Source of the DNA: Opitutales bacterium
GTDB lineage: Bacteria; Verrucomicrobiota; Verrucomicrobiia; Opitutales; UBA2987
Direction: 5' to 3'
Assembly (NCBI GenBank): GCA_021772515.1
Contig: JAJFLU010000003.1
Location: 1 to 64,000, forward strand
DNA: 64,000 nucleotides
Shown: positions 54,347 to 62,022 of the stretch, piece after piece
Layout of the letters: each line of letters starts with the position of its first letter
Position numbering within the stretch: position 1 is the stretch's first letter
Program-made: the position numbers and the translations under genes
The notes under the pieces: model-generated
Seen by the model: the letters and a program-made list of their open reading frames with translations, nothing else
Told to the model about the DNA's origin: nothing
Databases searched by the model: none

Positions 54347-56095
54347 ATGCATAAGAAAAATATCACCAAATATAAGCCTTTCCCAGCGGTCGATTTGCCC
54401 GATCGGCAATGGCCGAATCGCAGGATTGAGCGCGCGCCCATCTGGTGTAGCGTCGATCTGCGCGATGGCAATCAGGCGTTGGCCATTCCCATGAATATCA
54501 AGGAGAAGCTGGAGATGTTCCAGACCCTCGTGGATATCGGTTTCAAAGAGATCGAAGTCGGGTTTCCATCGGCCTCGGAGACGGAATTCGCCTTTACCCG
54601 CCTGCTGATTGAGAACGATCTGATTCCGCCGGATGTCACGATTCAGGTGCTCGTGCAGGCCCGCGAACATCTAATCCACCGCACATTCGAGGCCATTCGC
54701 GGCGCGCGGCAGGCGATTGTGCATCTTTACAACTCGACCAACCCCCTCCAACGCCGAGTTACCTTCGGGTTGAGCAAGGCGGAGATCAAAGAGATTGCGG
54801 TCAAGGGAACGCGATTGGTCAAGGAGCTTGTCCCCGAGGTGAAGGATACCCTCATCCGGTACCAATATTCACCGGAGAGTTTTTCCGATACGGAGCTGGA
54901 ATTCTCGCTCGAAGTCTGCGAAGCCGTCATGGAGGAGTGGCAGCCGACCGAGGAGGCGCCCATCATTTTAAACCTTCCGGCAACGGTCGAGCTGTCCACC
55001 CCAAATGTCCACGCAGACCAGATCGAGTGGTTTTGCCGAAACATGAAGGAGCGGTCGAAGGCCATTATCAGCCTGCATACCCACAATGACCGCGGGAGCG
55101 GGGTGGCTGCGACGGAATTGGGCCTGATGGCGGGAGCGGGGCGAGTCGAAGGGACGCTTTTTGGCAATGGCGAGCGCACGGGCAACCTCGACATCGTCAC
55201 GGTGGCTCTCAATCTTTACACGCAGGGGATCGCTCCGGGGCTCGATTTGTCGGACTTGAATACCCTGCGGGAGTCCTACGAGCGAACCACCCGCATGGTC
55301 GTCCACGAGCGGCACCCCTACGCCGGGGAACTGGTTTTTACGGCATTCAGCGGATCGCATCAGGATGCCATTAAAAAAGGCATGGACCAAATGGATCCGA
55401 CGCCGGGGGCGCATTGGCAAGTGCCCTATCTGCCCATCGACCCCGACGATATCGGGCGCACCTACAAAGCCATCATCCGCATCAACAGCCAGAGCGGAAA
55501 GGGTGGGGTGGCCTATATCATGGAGGTGGAGTTTGGCCTGGAATTGCCCAAAAAGATGCACCCGGAATTCAGCGCGGTCATCAATCGAATCGCGGACGAA
55601 GGCAGCAAGGAATTGCAACCGGAGGAGATCAAGGCGGCCTTTTATCAGGAATACATCGATCTGAACAAGCCGCTGTCGCTGGAATCGTATAAAATCAGCA
55701 CGCGCCCGGATGACCACCGGCATATCACTTTTACCGCCGATATCATTGTTGAGGGGAAGAAAATCTTCATCGAAGGCGTCGGAAATGGCCCCATCGCTGC
55801 TTTTGTGGATGCGCTGGACGGGGCCGGGTTAAAGGGGTTTCACCTCACGGACTTCCGTCAGCATGCGATCACCAAAGGCTCGGCAGCGGAGGCTATTGCC
55901 TATATCGAAATCCAGCGGGAAAAGGATAAGCAGATGTTTTGGGGCGCGAGTATCGACGGCAATATCGAGTTGGCGGGGCTGAAGGCGCTAGTAAGTGCGT
56001 GCAACCGGGCTTGGGTTTCTGAAATGCCCACTCGATTGGCAACCGATGCCGCCTCAAGCGATCTCGTTTTACAGGAAAAAGGTGAACAATCTTGA
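54347..56095 (+). CDS. leuA: 2-isopropylmalate synthase (LeuA, long type II form)
   Basis: A 582-residue enzyme of leucine synthesis joining acetyl-CoA and 2-oxoisovalerate. The TIM-barrel starts with CSVDLRDGNQAL (metal ligand D37 or D40 region), and the HxH ligand pair H244-H246 is in SLHTHNDRG, followed by the GAGRVEGTLFGNGERTGN loop. The C-terminal LeuA dimerisation/allosteric domain covers about 450-560. Length and the N-terminal segment match the longer yeast-like type rather than the 510-residue type. It begins downstream of the repeat hub and is followed by the PhyH-type gene after 61 bases on the same strand. No ribosome-binding site is obvious. Confidence 0.92.
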   Translation: MHKKNITKYKPFPAVDLPDRQWPNRRIERAPIWCSVDLRDGNQALAIPMNIKEKLEMFQTLVDIGFKEIEVGFPSASETEFAFTRLLIENDLIPPDVTIQVLVQAREHLIHRTFEAIRGARQAIVHLYNSTNPLQRRVTFGLSKAEIKEIAVKGTRLVKELVPEVKDTLIRYQYSPESFSDTELEFSLEVCEAVMEEWQPTEEAPIILNLPATVELSTPNVHADQIEWFCRNMKERSKAIISLHTHNDRGSGVAATELGLMAGAGRVEGTLFGNGERTGNLDIVTVALNLYTQGIAPGLDLSDLNTLRESYERTTRMVVHERHPYAGELVFTAFSGSHQDAIKKGMDQMDPTPGAHWQVPYLPIDPDDIGRTYKAIIRINSQSGKGGVAYIMEVEFGLELPKKMHPEFSAVINRIADEGSKELQPEEIKAAFYQEYIDLNKPLSLESYKISTRPDDHRHITFTADIIVEGKKIFIEGVGNGPIAAFVDALDGAGLKGFHLTDFRQHAITKGSAAEAIAYIEIQREKDKQMFWGASIDGNIELAGLKALVSACNRAWVSEMPTRLATDAASSDLVLQEKGEQS

Positions 56096-56156
56096 CTATT
56101 TTCCACCGATTCGTTGATAGAATTCGCAACCAAACCATTAGCCGAATAAATTTTCG

Positions 56157-57242
56157 ATGAAAGTTCCCAAAACCCTCAGGCCAGGAGGATTCCTCTTCCG
56201 TTTAATCACGACCAAGGCCATGATTTATCTGCTTATCTGTAGATTTTTCAAGCTGCCCAAGGCGTTTTTGCTGATAAAGCGGCTGCGCATGATCGACAAA
56301 TACTGGTCTCAGGAAATGGTTGTAAATTTCGTCAAAACCCTGGGCACAAAACTGCCGCAGGACGAACTTTGCGCCCCCCGTGTGCCGGATAATTATCAGC
56401 CCAAAGTCGAGGTGGACCCCGCCTACCGCCTGAGCGAGGAGGAGATCAAGGAATTTTACGAAAACGGCTTCCTCAAGCCCTTCAAGGTTTGGGAAGAGGA
56501 GGAGATGGATGAGTTCGGCAAGAAGCTTCTGGCGCGGCGAACCGAGGTCAACAGCGTCTACGGATTCGTTGCCGACCGCGATCGACATCTCGAAATGCCC
56601 GAGTTTATGCGGATGATTACGCACCCGGCGATCACCGAGCGTCTCGCGCAACTATTGGGGCCGGATCTGCTTACCTGGCGCTCCCAGATTTTTTACAAAC
56701 CCCCCGGCGGCGGTCCCGTTGGCTGGCATCAGGCAAGCACCTATATGTTCGAGGAAGGTTTCGAAGAGCCACTCATTTTCCCACCTGATAAAAGTGAACT
56801 TTTCATGCTCACGGTCTGGATACCCGCCGATCCTGCCACTCTCGAAAACGGCTGCCTCAAATTTATCAAAGGCTCCCTCATGAACGGCATCCAATGGATG
56901 CGATTGGGGGGCGATATCGGATTTCACGCCGTCAACTATTATCCCGATTACGAGGTGGACCCCGATTCCGTAATCTATGCCCCCATGAAACGCGGAGAAG
57001 CCCTCATATTTTCCGAGCGCACTATCCACGGCTCCGACCCCAACGTGACCGATGGCAACCGGCTGGCCTTTAACTTCCGTATAGTGGCGCCCGAGACGGA
57101 GGTCTATCCGGGCAACAAAAAATTCCACCGCTCCGCCCAAATGGGGCATATTTACGACATGTCAAAATGGAACGCGGTGAGCATTCGCGGCGAGGACAAA
57201 ACAGGGCTCAACCAAACCGTCCCCTGGCAGCAATACGGCTGA
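56157..57242 (+). CDS. PhyH-superfamily Fe(II)/2-oxoglutarate enzyme with halogenase-type HxA site
   Basis: A 361-residue protein. The catalytic domain (about 90-330) has the first iron histidine H191 in GWHQAST, the distal histidine H291 in ERTIHGSDPN, and arginines R302 and R308 in NRLAFNFR, the last placed to bind 2-oxoglutarate. Where hydroxylases carry HxD, this protein has H191-Q-A193 (codon gca checked). Loss of that aspartate for alanine or glycine leaves room for chloride and is the signature of SyrB2-type halogenases. LENGCLKFIKGS also resembles their NGCLxFIxG segment. Residues 10-45 form an unusual basic hydrophobic N-terminus; later ATGs (56220, 56289) are possible. It follows leuA by 61 bases. 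Halogenation is inference, not shown. Confidence 0.75.
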   Translation: MKVPKTLRPGGFLFRLITTKAMIYLLICRFFKLPKAFLLIKRLRMIDKYWSQEMVVNFVKTLGTKLPQDELCAPRVPDNYQPKVEVDPAYRLSEEEIKEFYENGFLKPFKVWEEEEMDEFGKKLLARRTEVNSVYGFVADRDRHLEMPEFMRMITHPAITERLAQLLGPDLLTWRSQIFYKPPGGGPVGWHQASTYMFEEGFEEPLIFPPDKSELFMLTVWIPADPATLENGCLKFIKGSLMNGIQWMRLGGDIGFHAVNYYPDYEVDPDSVIYAPMKRGEALIFSERTIHGSDPNVTDGNRLAFNFRIVAPETEVYPGNKKFHRSAQMGHIYDMSKWNAVSIRGEDKTGLNQTVPWQQYG

Positions 57243-57348
57243 GATAGGTTCTAGCTACGATTATCCGTTTAGGTAGATTTCTATAGGCTAATTAAAGTGC
57301 GTCCTGAAGGATTGAGAATTTTATGACACGGTTTCTTGGGAATCAATC

Positions 57349-57376
57349 TTGACGAAGAGAACTCTCAGTCGATAAA
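57349..57376 (+). promoter_or_regulatory. Candidate promoter before the structured leader
   Basis: ttgacg at 57349-57354 and gataaa at 57371-57376 are separated by 16 bases, near a sigma-70 consensus. Transcription would begin near 57383 and run through the hairpins to the terminator at 57557-57597. Confidence 0.3.
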
Positions 57377-57382
57377 TAACCG

Positions 57383-57600
57383 TTGTATTATTTTAAGTAT
57401 GACCATCCATAAGTATCAACTCGTTCCCGCTGGAACTCCCCTCATCAGGGGAGCGAATATTGGTATCGATATGTGCCTTTGTATTATTCAATCGCATAAG
57501 GATGGCTGTGCCTAAAATCGTATAATCAGGTTTCTCTTCAACACCTGAACTGTTTTAAACCCCGACAGCCTCGATAAGCTGCCGGGGTTTTTTTGTTTTT
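57383..57600 (+). ncRNA. Candidate structured leader or small RNA upstream of the sulfur operon
   Basis: No coding frame is believable. Structures: a long-range stem ccatcc (57403-57408) with ggatgg (57500-57505); inside it a hairpin ctcccc-tcatca-ggggag (57436-57453); a second hairpin tcaggt (57526-57531) with acctga (57543-57548); then the intrinsic terminator. It sits just upstream of genes for sulfite reduction and methionine synthesis, so an attenuator or riboswitch is possible. It does not match the SAM-I consensus I know. A stand-alone small RNA is the alternative. Confidence 0.35.
57557..57597 (+). terminator. Intrinsic terminator ahead of the sulfur operon
   Basis: Arms aaaccccgacagc (57557-57569) and gctgccggggttt (57578-57590) pair with a single mismatch around a short loop, followed by a long T-run to 57600. 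It lies 315 bases after the PhyH-type stop and 44 bases before the next ATG. Confidence 0.88.
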
Positions 57601-57643
57601 CCAACAATCGTCTCCCTTATTTTAACCCGATATTTAATCTGTC

Positions 57644-57871
57644 ATGAATTCCAATATTTCCCATCCCTTGAGGGTGTCCGCAGGTAATCCGAATCATCAC
57701 CTGTGGAACAACAATGGAACCTGGTTTATACATTATACCGTGCACCCGACCACATTCACGAAGCAGCGGATACGGCACTCGCTCGGCACTAAATCGCTGG
57801 CCGAGGCCCGCCGCCGCCGAGACGTAATATTCGCGGATTTTGGCGTTAAACGCGGTTGCCTCAATCAATGA
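57644..57871 (+). CDS. Small integrase-arm-like DNA-binding protein
   Basis: A 75-residue protein. The part NNNGTWFIHYTVHP followed by RIRHSLGTKSLAEARRRRD matches the pattern of the N-terminal arm-type DNA-binding domain of tyrosine recombinases (W-x-Y strand, SLGT turn, EAxxxRD helix), but no core-binding or catalytic domain follows. It lies between the terminator and the sulfite reductase gene, 30 bases upstream of the latter, which suggests a domesticated DNA-binding or regulatory role. I recall similar small proteins in Verrucomicrobia but cannot name a family. Confidence 0.55.
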   Translation: MNSNISHPLRVSAGNPNHHLWNNNGTWFIHYTVHPTTFTKQRIRHSLGTKSLAEARRRRDVIFADFGVKRGCLNQ

Positions 57872-57901
57872 CAACAAACCGTTAACCGGAACCGAATTAC
57901 T

Positions 57902-59761
57902 TTGAGAAAAAAATATTTCAATCCTAACTTTTTGACCCCCGAGCCGGATCATTCCCGGGAGGAACGCAATAAGGCAGCCTCCAATGGAATGCAGGGCGAT
58001 CTTTACGACGAGCTGCGCCGGGATGATCCCAAACTGGCCTGGGAAGCGGAGCAATTGACCAAGTCCTACGGGATCTACCTCGAGTACAACCGCGCCAGAA
58101 CGGGTCGGGAGAAAGATTGGGTTTACATGATTCGCATCTCCATTCCCGGCGGCGGTCCCATTTCCAGTGACCAGTGGCGGGTGATTGATGAACTGTCCGA
58201 GCGTTACGCAACTGGCGCTGGAAACCGGCCTTCGCTACGAATCACCACAAGGCAGAACCTTCAATTCCACTGGGTCAGAAAAAAGGATGTAATTGAAATT
58301 GTCAGGACTTTGGCCGAGAGCGGACTCTACAGCCTCAACGGCTGCGGCGACAATGTTCGCAATGTCATGGCCTGCCCGCTGTCCACGTTTAGCGATGTAT
58401 TTGATGGGAGCCGATTGGCCACCGATCTGGCCAATTTTTTCCGGCTCCCCCCCGGGCCATTTGTCAAAATTTTCGCCATCGACCCGGAGGCCATCCGCGA
58501 CGACAGCAAGACTTTCAAATACGGAAAACAACTGCTCAACCGGAAATTCAAAATCGGGATTTCATCCTATATCAGAGACGGGTCAACGGGCCTGTTGGTG
58601 CCCGATAATTGTGTCGAGCTGCTCACCCACGACCTCGGAATCGCCCCGGTTGTGCGTGGCGAAAAACTGCAAGGCTTTCAGCTATACATCGGCGGCGGTC
58701 AGGGTGAAAAGAATGGCAAACCCACCATGTCCGCCTTTGCCAAACCCTTCGCGTGGGCCACCGAGGCGAATCTTTTGCCCATTCTCGATGCCATTGTGCA
58801 AGTCCACCAGACTTGGGGGGACCGGCAAAACCGGCATTGGGCGCGCCTCAAATATGTGATTAAGGCGCAGGGTATCGATTGGTATCGCCGGCAGGTCGAG
58901 GATATTGTCGGTGCCCCTTTGGAAGCACCCGATCCCGACCACGATTTCGGCAAACGCCACCTGCATCACGGGTGGCTGGAGCATCCCGAAAACGGGACAG
59001 TGAATTATGGGGTCTTCGTCGAAAACGGCAGACTCACCGACGACAGCCCCAATGGTCGCTCAAAGTCCTTGGTCCGTTTCGTCATGGATAAATACCCCGT
59101 TGAACTGCGGTTTACCCCCAATCAGGATTTGATATTTACCGGACTCCCCGTTGATGCGAAGGAGGCATTTACTGCCGATTTGCAACAACATGGCTACGGC
59201 CTTCGCAATGGTTCCAGCTACTCGCCGCTGAGGCTGCGTTCGGGCGCCTGTGTCGGTTTGGATACCTGCCGCCTGGCCTACACCGAATCGGAAAAAATCG
59301 AACCTCTGATTATCGACCAACTGGAAAAACTCGGTTGGGGCGACATGACCGAATCGATCGGCGTAACGGGTTGCGAGCGGCAATGCTTTCGCCCCGCCAC
59401 CAAAACCATCGGTCTCATTGGCTCTGGTCGGGGTCGCTATCAAATCAAGCTCCTCGGTTCCGAAAATGGCCGTTTTCAGGGTGTGCCCGTCCTGTCCTCG
59501 GATGGCACCCTTGTTTATCTGAGAAAAGTTCCCCTCGAGCGGATCCCTGGACTCATCGACGCCCTCTTCCGGCACTACTCCGAACAACAAACCGATGGCG
59601 AAGATATGGGTGCCTTCCTCCGGCGCATTGGGATGCCGAATATCATTCGCCACTTGAAAGATAACCCCGCAACCGCCGATCTGATGGAATCCGAACCGGT
59701 AACGACTTCAATGGATTCCAGCCCGGATTTGTCCGCTGAAAAAGACCTTGTGATTGCCTGA
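57902..59761 (+). CDS. Siroheme-dependent assimilatory sulfite (or nitrite) reductase
   Basis: A 619-residue enzyme with two ferredoxin-like and two siroheme/Fe4S4 half domains. The cluster cysteines are C450 and C456 (CVGLDTC) and C491 and C495 (CERQC), the C-x5-C and C-x3-C arrangement of the NirA/SirA family. IRISIPGGG and TTRQNLQFHW near the N-terminus bind siroheme. Neighbours cysG-N, SUMT, cysH and metY-metX favour sulfite, to sulfide, over nitrite. The start is TTG at 57902, with ATG 57989 as a shorter option that would lose 29 residues. Confidence 0.88.
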   Translation: MRKKYFNPNFLTPEPDHSREERNKAASNGMQGDLYDELRRDDPKLAWEAEQLTKSYGIYLEYNRARTGREKDWVYMIRISIPGGGPISSDQWRVIDELSERYATGAGNRPSLRITTRQNLQFHWVRKKDVIEIVRTLAESGLYSLNGCGDNVRNVMACPLSTFSDVFDGSRLATDLANFFRLPPGPFVKIFAIDPEAIRDDSKTFKYGKQLLNRKFKIGISSYIRDGSTGLLVPDNCVELLTHDLGIAPVVRGEKLQGFQLYIGGGQGEKNGKPTMSAFAKPFAWATEANLLPILDAIVQVHQTWGDRQNRHWARLKYVIKAQGIDWYRRQVEDIVGAPLEAPDPDHDFGKRHLHHGWLEHPENGTVNYGVFVENGRLTDDSPNGRSKSLVRFVMDKYPVELRFTPNQDLIFTGLPVDAKEAFTADLQQHGYGLRNGSSYSPLRLRSGACVGLDTCRLAYTESEKIEPLIIDQLEKLGWGDMTESIGVTGCERQCFRPATKTIGLIGSGRGRYQIKLLGSENGRFQGVPVLSSDGTLVYLRKVPLERIPGLIDALFRHYSEQQTDGEDMGAFLRRIGMPNIIRHLKDNPATADLMESEPVTTSMDSSPDLSAEKDLVIA

Positions 59762-59764
59762 ACG

Positions 59765-60451
59765 ATGCCTTCATCCAAAAGATATTTCCCCCTTTATCTC
59801 GATTTGACCGGTCGAAAATGTCTGGTCGTAGGCGGAGGGGAGGTGGCTGTCTCCAGAATCGAAAGTTTCCTCGATTGCGGGGCGGATGTCACGGTCGTGG
59901 CCGAGGAAGCCAGCGACCAAATTCGCCTTTGGGCGGAACATGGCAAAGTCCGGTGGCTCAGGCGGCGGGTTCTGGAATCCGACACGACGGGGGCTTTTCT
60001 GGTTGTGCTAACAACGGACGATCAATCGGTCAAACGCACAGTCTGCACCGAATCAGGCATGGCTTGCCAACTCATCAATTCCCACGACGATGCGGCCAAC
60101 AGCAATTTCATTTACCCCGCAGTCGCACGTTCCGGTCCCATGCAGGTGGCGGTCACTTCATCCGGCAAAAGCCCCGCGATGGCCCAACGGTTGCGGGACA
60201 GGATCGAGCGCGAAACGCTGCCCAAATCCCTCGGTGATTTGGCTGATTTTTTGGGTTCAAAACGTTCCTTGGTGACCAATTCGCTTCCTACCTACGAATC
60301 GCGAAAACGGTTTTGGGGGGCAGTCCTGGACTCTCCCATCCCCGGCCTGTTGTTGGAAAACAATCATGCCGCCGAGGTGTTGTTCCTCGGATTATTGGAT
60401 GCGTTCAAAAATGAAGCCGCCTCCGTTGAGGAAGTTGTCGCATACGGTTGA
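59765..60451 (+). CDS. Precorrin-2 dehydrogenase / sirohydrochlorin ferrochelatase (CysG N-terminal type)
   Basis: A 228-residue NAD-dependent enzyme that oxidises precorrin-2 and inserts iron to make siroheme, the cofactor of the preceding reductase. YFPLYLDLTGRKCLVVGGGEVA contains the glycine loop (G23-G25); SSGKSPAMAQRLRDRIE is the second conserved part. It is a stand-alone form rather than fused to the methyltransferase as in E. coli CysG. The ATG lies three bases after the previous stop, and the methyltransferase gene follows after nine bases. Confidence 0.93.
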   Translation: MPSSKRYFPLYLDLTGRKCLVVGGGEVAVSRIESFLDCGADVTVVAEEASDQIRLWAEHGKVRWLRRRVLESDTTGAFLVVLTTDDQSVKRTVCTESGMACQLINSHDDAANSNFIYPAVARSGPMQVAVTSSGKSPAMAQRLRDRIERETLPKSLGDLADFLGSKRSLVTNSLPTYESRKRFWGAVLDSPIPGLLLENNHAAEVLFLGLLDAFKNEAASVEEVVAYG

Positions 60452-60460
60452 TTTAATACA

Positions 60461-61270
60461 ATGAACACCTTAGGCAAAGTAATCGTTGCGGGAGCGGGTC
60501 CGGGAGACCCCTCACTGTTAACCATATCTGCGGTTGATGCGCTGAAAGAGGCCGATGTCGTTCTTTATGACCGATTGGTGAATCCAGAAATTCTCGCTTA
60601 TGCGCCACAGGCGGATCACGTTTATGTGGGCAAACGCAACTACCACACGCCCTTTAGTGAGCAGGACCGCATTGGTCGATTGATGGTCGCCTATGCGCGG
60701 CAGGGGAAAACGGTGGTTCGGTTAAAAGGCGGCGATCCCTTTGTGTTTGGCCGTGGTTCGGAAGAGTGCCTGGAATTGCGCCGGGCGGGAATTGAGTTCC
60801 AGTTAATTCCGGGTGTTAGCTCCTTTAGCGGGGTTCCCGGCATGTTGGGAATACCACTCACGCACCGTGGCACTGCCGCGAATTTTGCCGTATTCACCGG
60901 GCATACCGCTGCTGGCAAATCCTTCTTCGAGATCGATTGGGAATTGGCCGTTCGTGTCGATACGGCGGTCTTTCTGATGGGTATTCGCCACCTCCCGGAA
61001 ATCGTCTCGAACCTAACTCTATTTGGCAGAAAACCGGATACACCGGTCGCCATAATCGAGCGGGGCACCACCTCTGAGCAGAGGATCTATTTGGGCAATT
61101 TGGCCAACATTGTAGAAAAAGCGGCGGAGGCCAAACCGCCCGCGGTCATCATAATCGGACAGGTGGTCGGTATCGGTGAAGCAATTGGAAAACTGGGTAA
61201 ACTGGAGCAATCGCCCCTTTCGTATCAAAATTTTAACGATCAAACTTTGGCTGTGAACTCCGCCAATTAA
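60461..61270 (+). CDS. cobA: Uroporphyrinogen-III C-methyltransferase
   Basis: A 269-residue SAM-dependent enzyme that methylates uroporphyrinogen III twice to precorrin-2, feeding the siroheme enzyme encoded before it. GAGPGDPSLLT (11-21) and YDRLVNPEIL are diagnostic, as is VVRLKGGDPFVFGRGSEE with the later GVSSFSGVPGMLGIPLTHR pattern. It lacks the uroporphyrinogen-III synthase fusion seen in some bacteria. It ends 11 bases before cysH. Confidence 0.95.
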   Translation: MNTLGKVIVAGAGPGDPSLLTISAVDALKEADVVLYDRLVNPEILAYAPQADHVYVGKRNYHTPFSEQDRIGRLMVAYARQGKTVVRLKGGDPFVFGRGSEECLELRRAGIEFQLIPGVSSFSGVPGMLGIPLTHRGTAANFAVFTGHTAAGKSFFEIDWELAVRVDTAVFLMGIRHLPEIVSNLTLFGRKPDTPVAIIERGTTSEQRIYLGNLANIVEKAAEAKPPAVIIIGQVVGIGEAIGKLGKLEQSPLSYQNFNDQTLAVNSAN

Positions 61271-61281
61271 ATATACCAGAA

Positions 61282-62022
61282 ATGCTAACCGCAGAAATCA
61301 GCAAAGAGACCTTTTTGTCCTCGAATGTCCTCGATCGGATTCGCCTTATTGACGCGATCTACTCCGATCGAGTGATCCACCTTTCGAGTATGCAAAAAAC
61401 GGCCGGAGTTCTCATGCACATGATATACCGGGCCAGATCCCGGGCCAAGATCGTCTTTATCGATACCCAATTGCATTTTCCTCAAACCCTCGAAGTTCGC
61501 GACCAGTTTCGGGAAAAATACGGGTTGGATATCGTGACGGTAACACCGGAGCTAACTCCCGAGGAGCAAAATAAAAAATACGGCACCGAGCTTCACCGTT
61601 TTGTGGATGGCCAACCTCTCTGCTGTCACCTGCGTAAGGAACTGCCACTTTTCAATGCCGTAAAAAAATTTCGGGCAAAGGCTCTCATTACCGGCCTGAT
61701 GCGGACCGAAGGGAATGGTCGCACCGATGTGCAGCCGGTGGGCAGCGACCCACGAATCGGTTGCGTGGTTTTCAATCCCCTTTTCGATTGGTCGGTAAAT
61801 CAGGTTGATGACTACCTGCGGCAGCATGGTGTGCCCATTCATCCTTTTTACGCTAAATCCTATGCCAGCATCGGCTGCGCGCCCTGCACCACGCCCATAA
61901 ATCCAGGTGAGAACGATCGGGCAGGGCGGTGGCGTCACCTGAGCGAGCCCAACGGCAGCCAACCCCTTTATTGCAACATTAACTATAGTGATAAATTAAA
62001 CGAAACGCAGAAAAAAATATGA
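61282..62022 (+). CDS. cysH: Adenylyl-sulfate / phosphoadenylyl-sulfate reductase with divergent C-terminus
   Basis: A 246-residue enzyme that reduces activated sulfate to sulfite. C114-C115 in QPLCCHLRK and C199-C202 in GCAPCT match the four-cysteine [4Fe-4S] site of the APS-type (bacterial and plant) enzymes. PAPS-only enzymes lack it, so APS is the likely substrate. The usual C-terminal catalytic motif ECGLH is not found; after GRWRHL the sequence continues to LYCNINYS with a single C231. Either C231 serves or the mechanism differs. Its stop overlaps the metY start (ATGA). Confidence 0.88.
   Translation: MLTAEISKETFLSSNVLDRIRLIDAIYSDRVIHLSSMQKTAGVLMHMIYRARSRAKIVFIDTQLHFPQTLEVRDQFREKYGLDIVTVTPELTPEEQNKKYGTELHRFVDGQPLCCHLRKELPLFNAVKKFRAKALITGLMRTEGNGRTDVQPVGSDPRIGCVVFNPLFDWSVNQVDDYLRQHGVPIHPFYAKSYASIGCAPCTTPINPGENDRAGRWRHLSEPNGSQPLYCNINYSDKLNETQKKI

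Noticed and set aside
57383..57600. SAM-I or cobalamin riboswitch before the sulfur operon
   Set aside because: The conserved core sequences of these classes as I know them are not found; left as an unclassified structured leader.
57644..57871. Remnant prophage integrase
   Set aside because: Only the arm-like part is present, with its own start and stop and no phage genes or attachment repeat nearby; treated as a small stand-alone gene.
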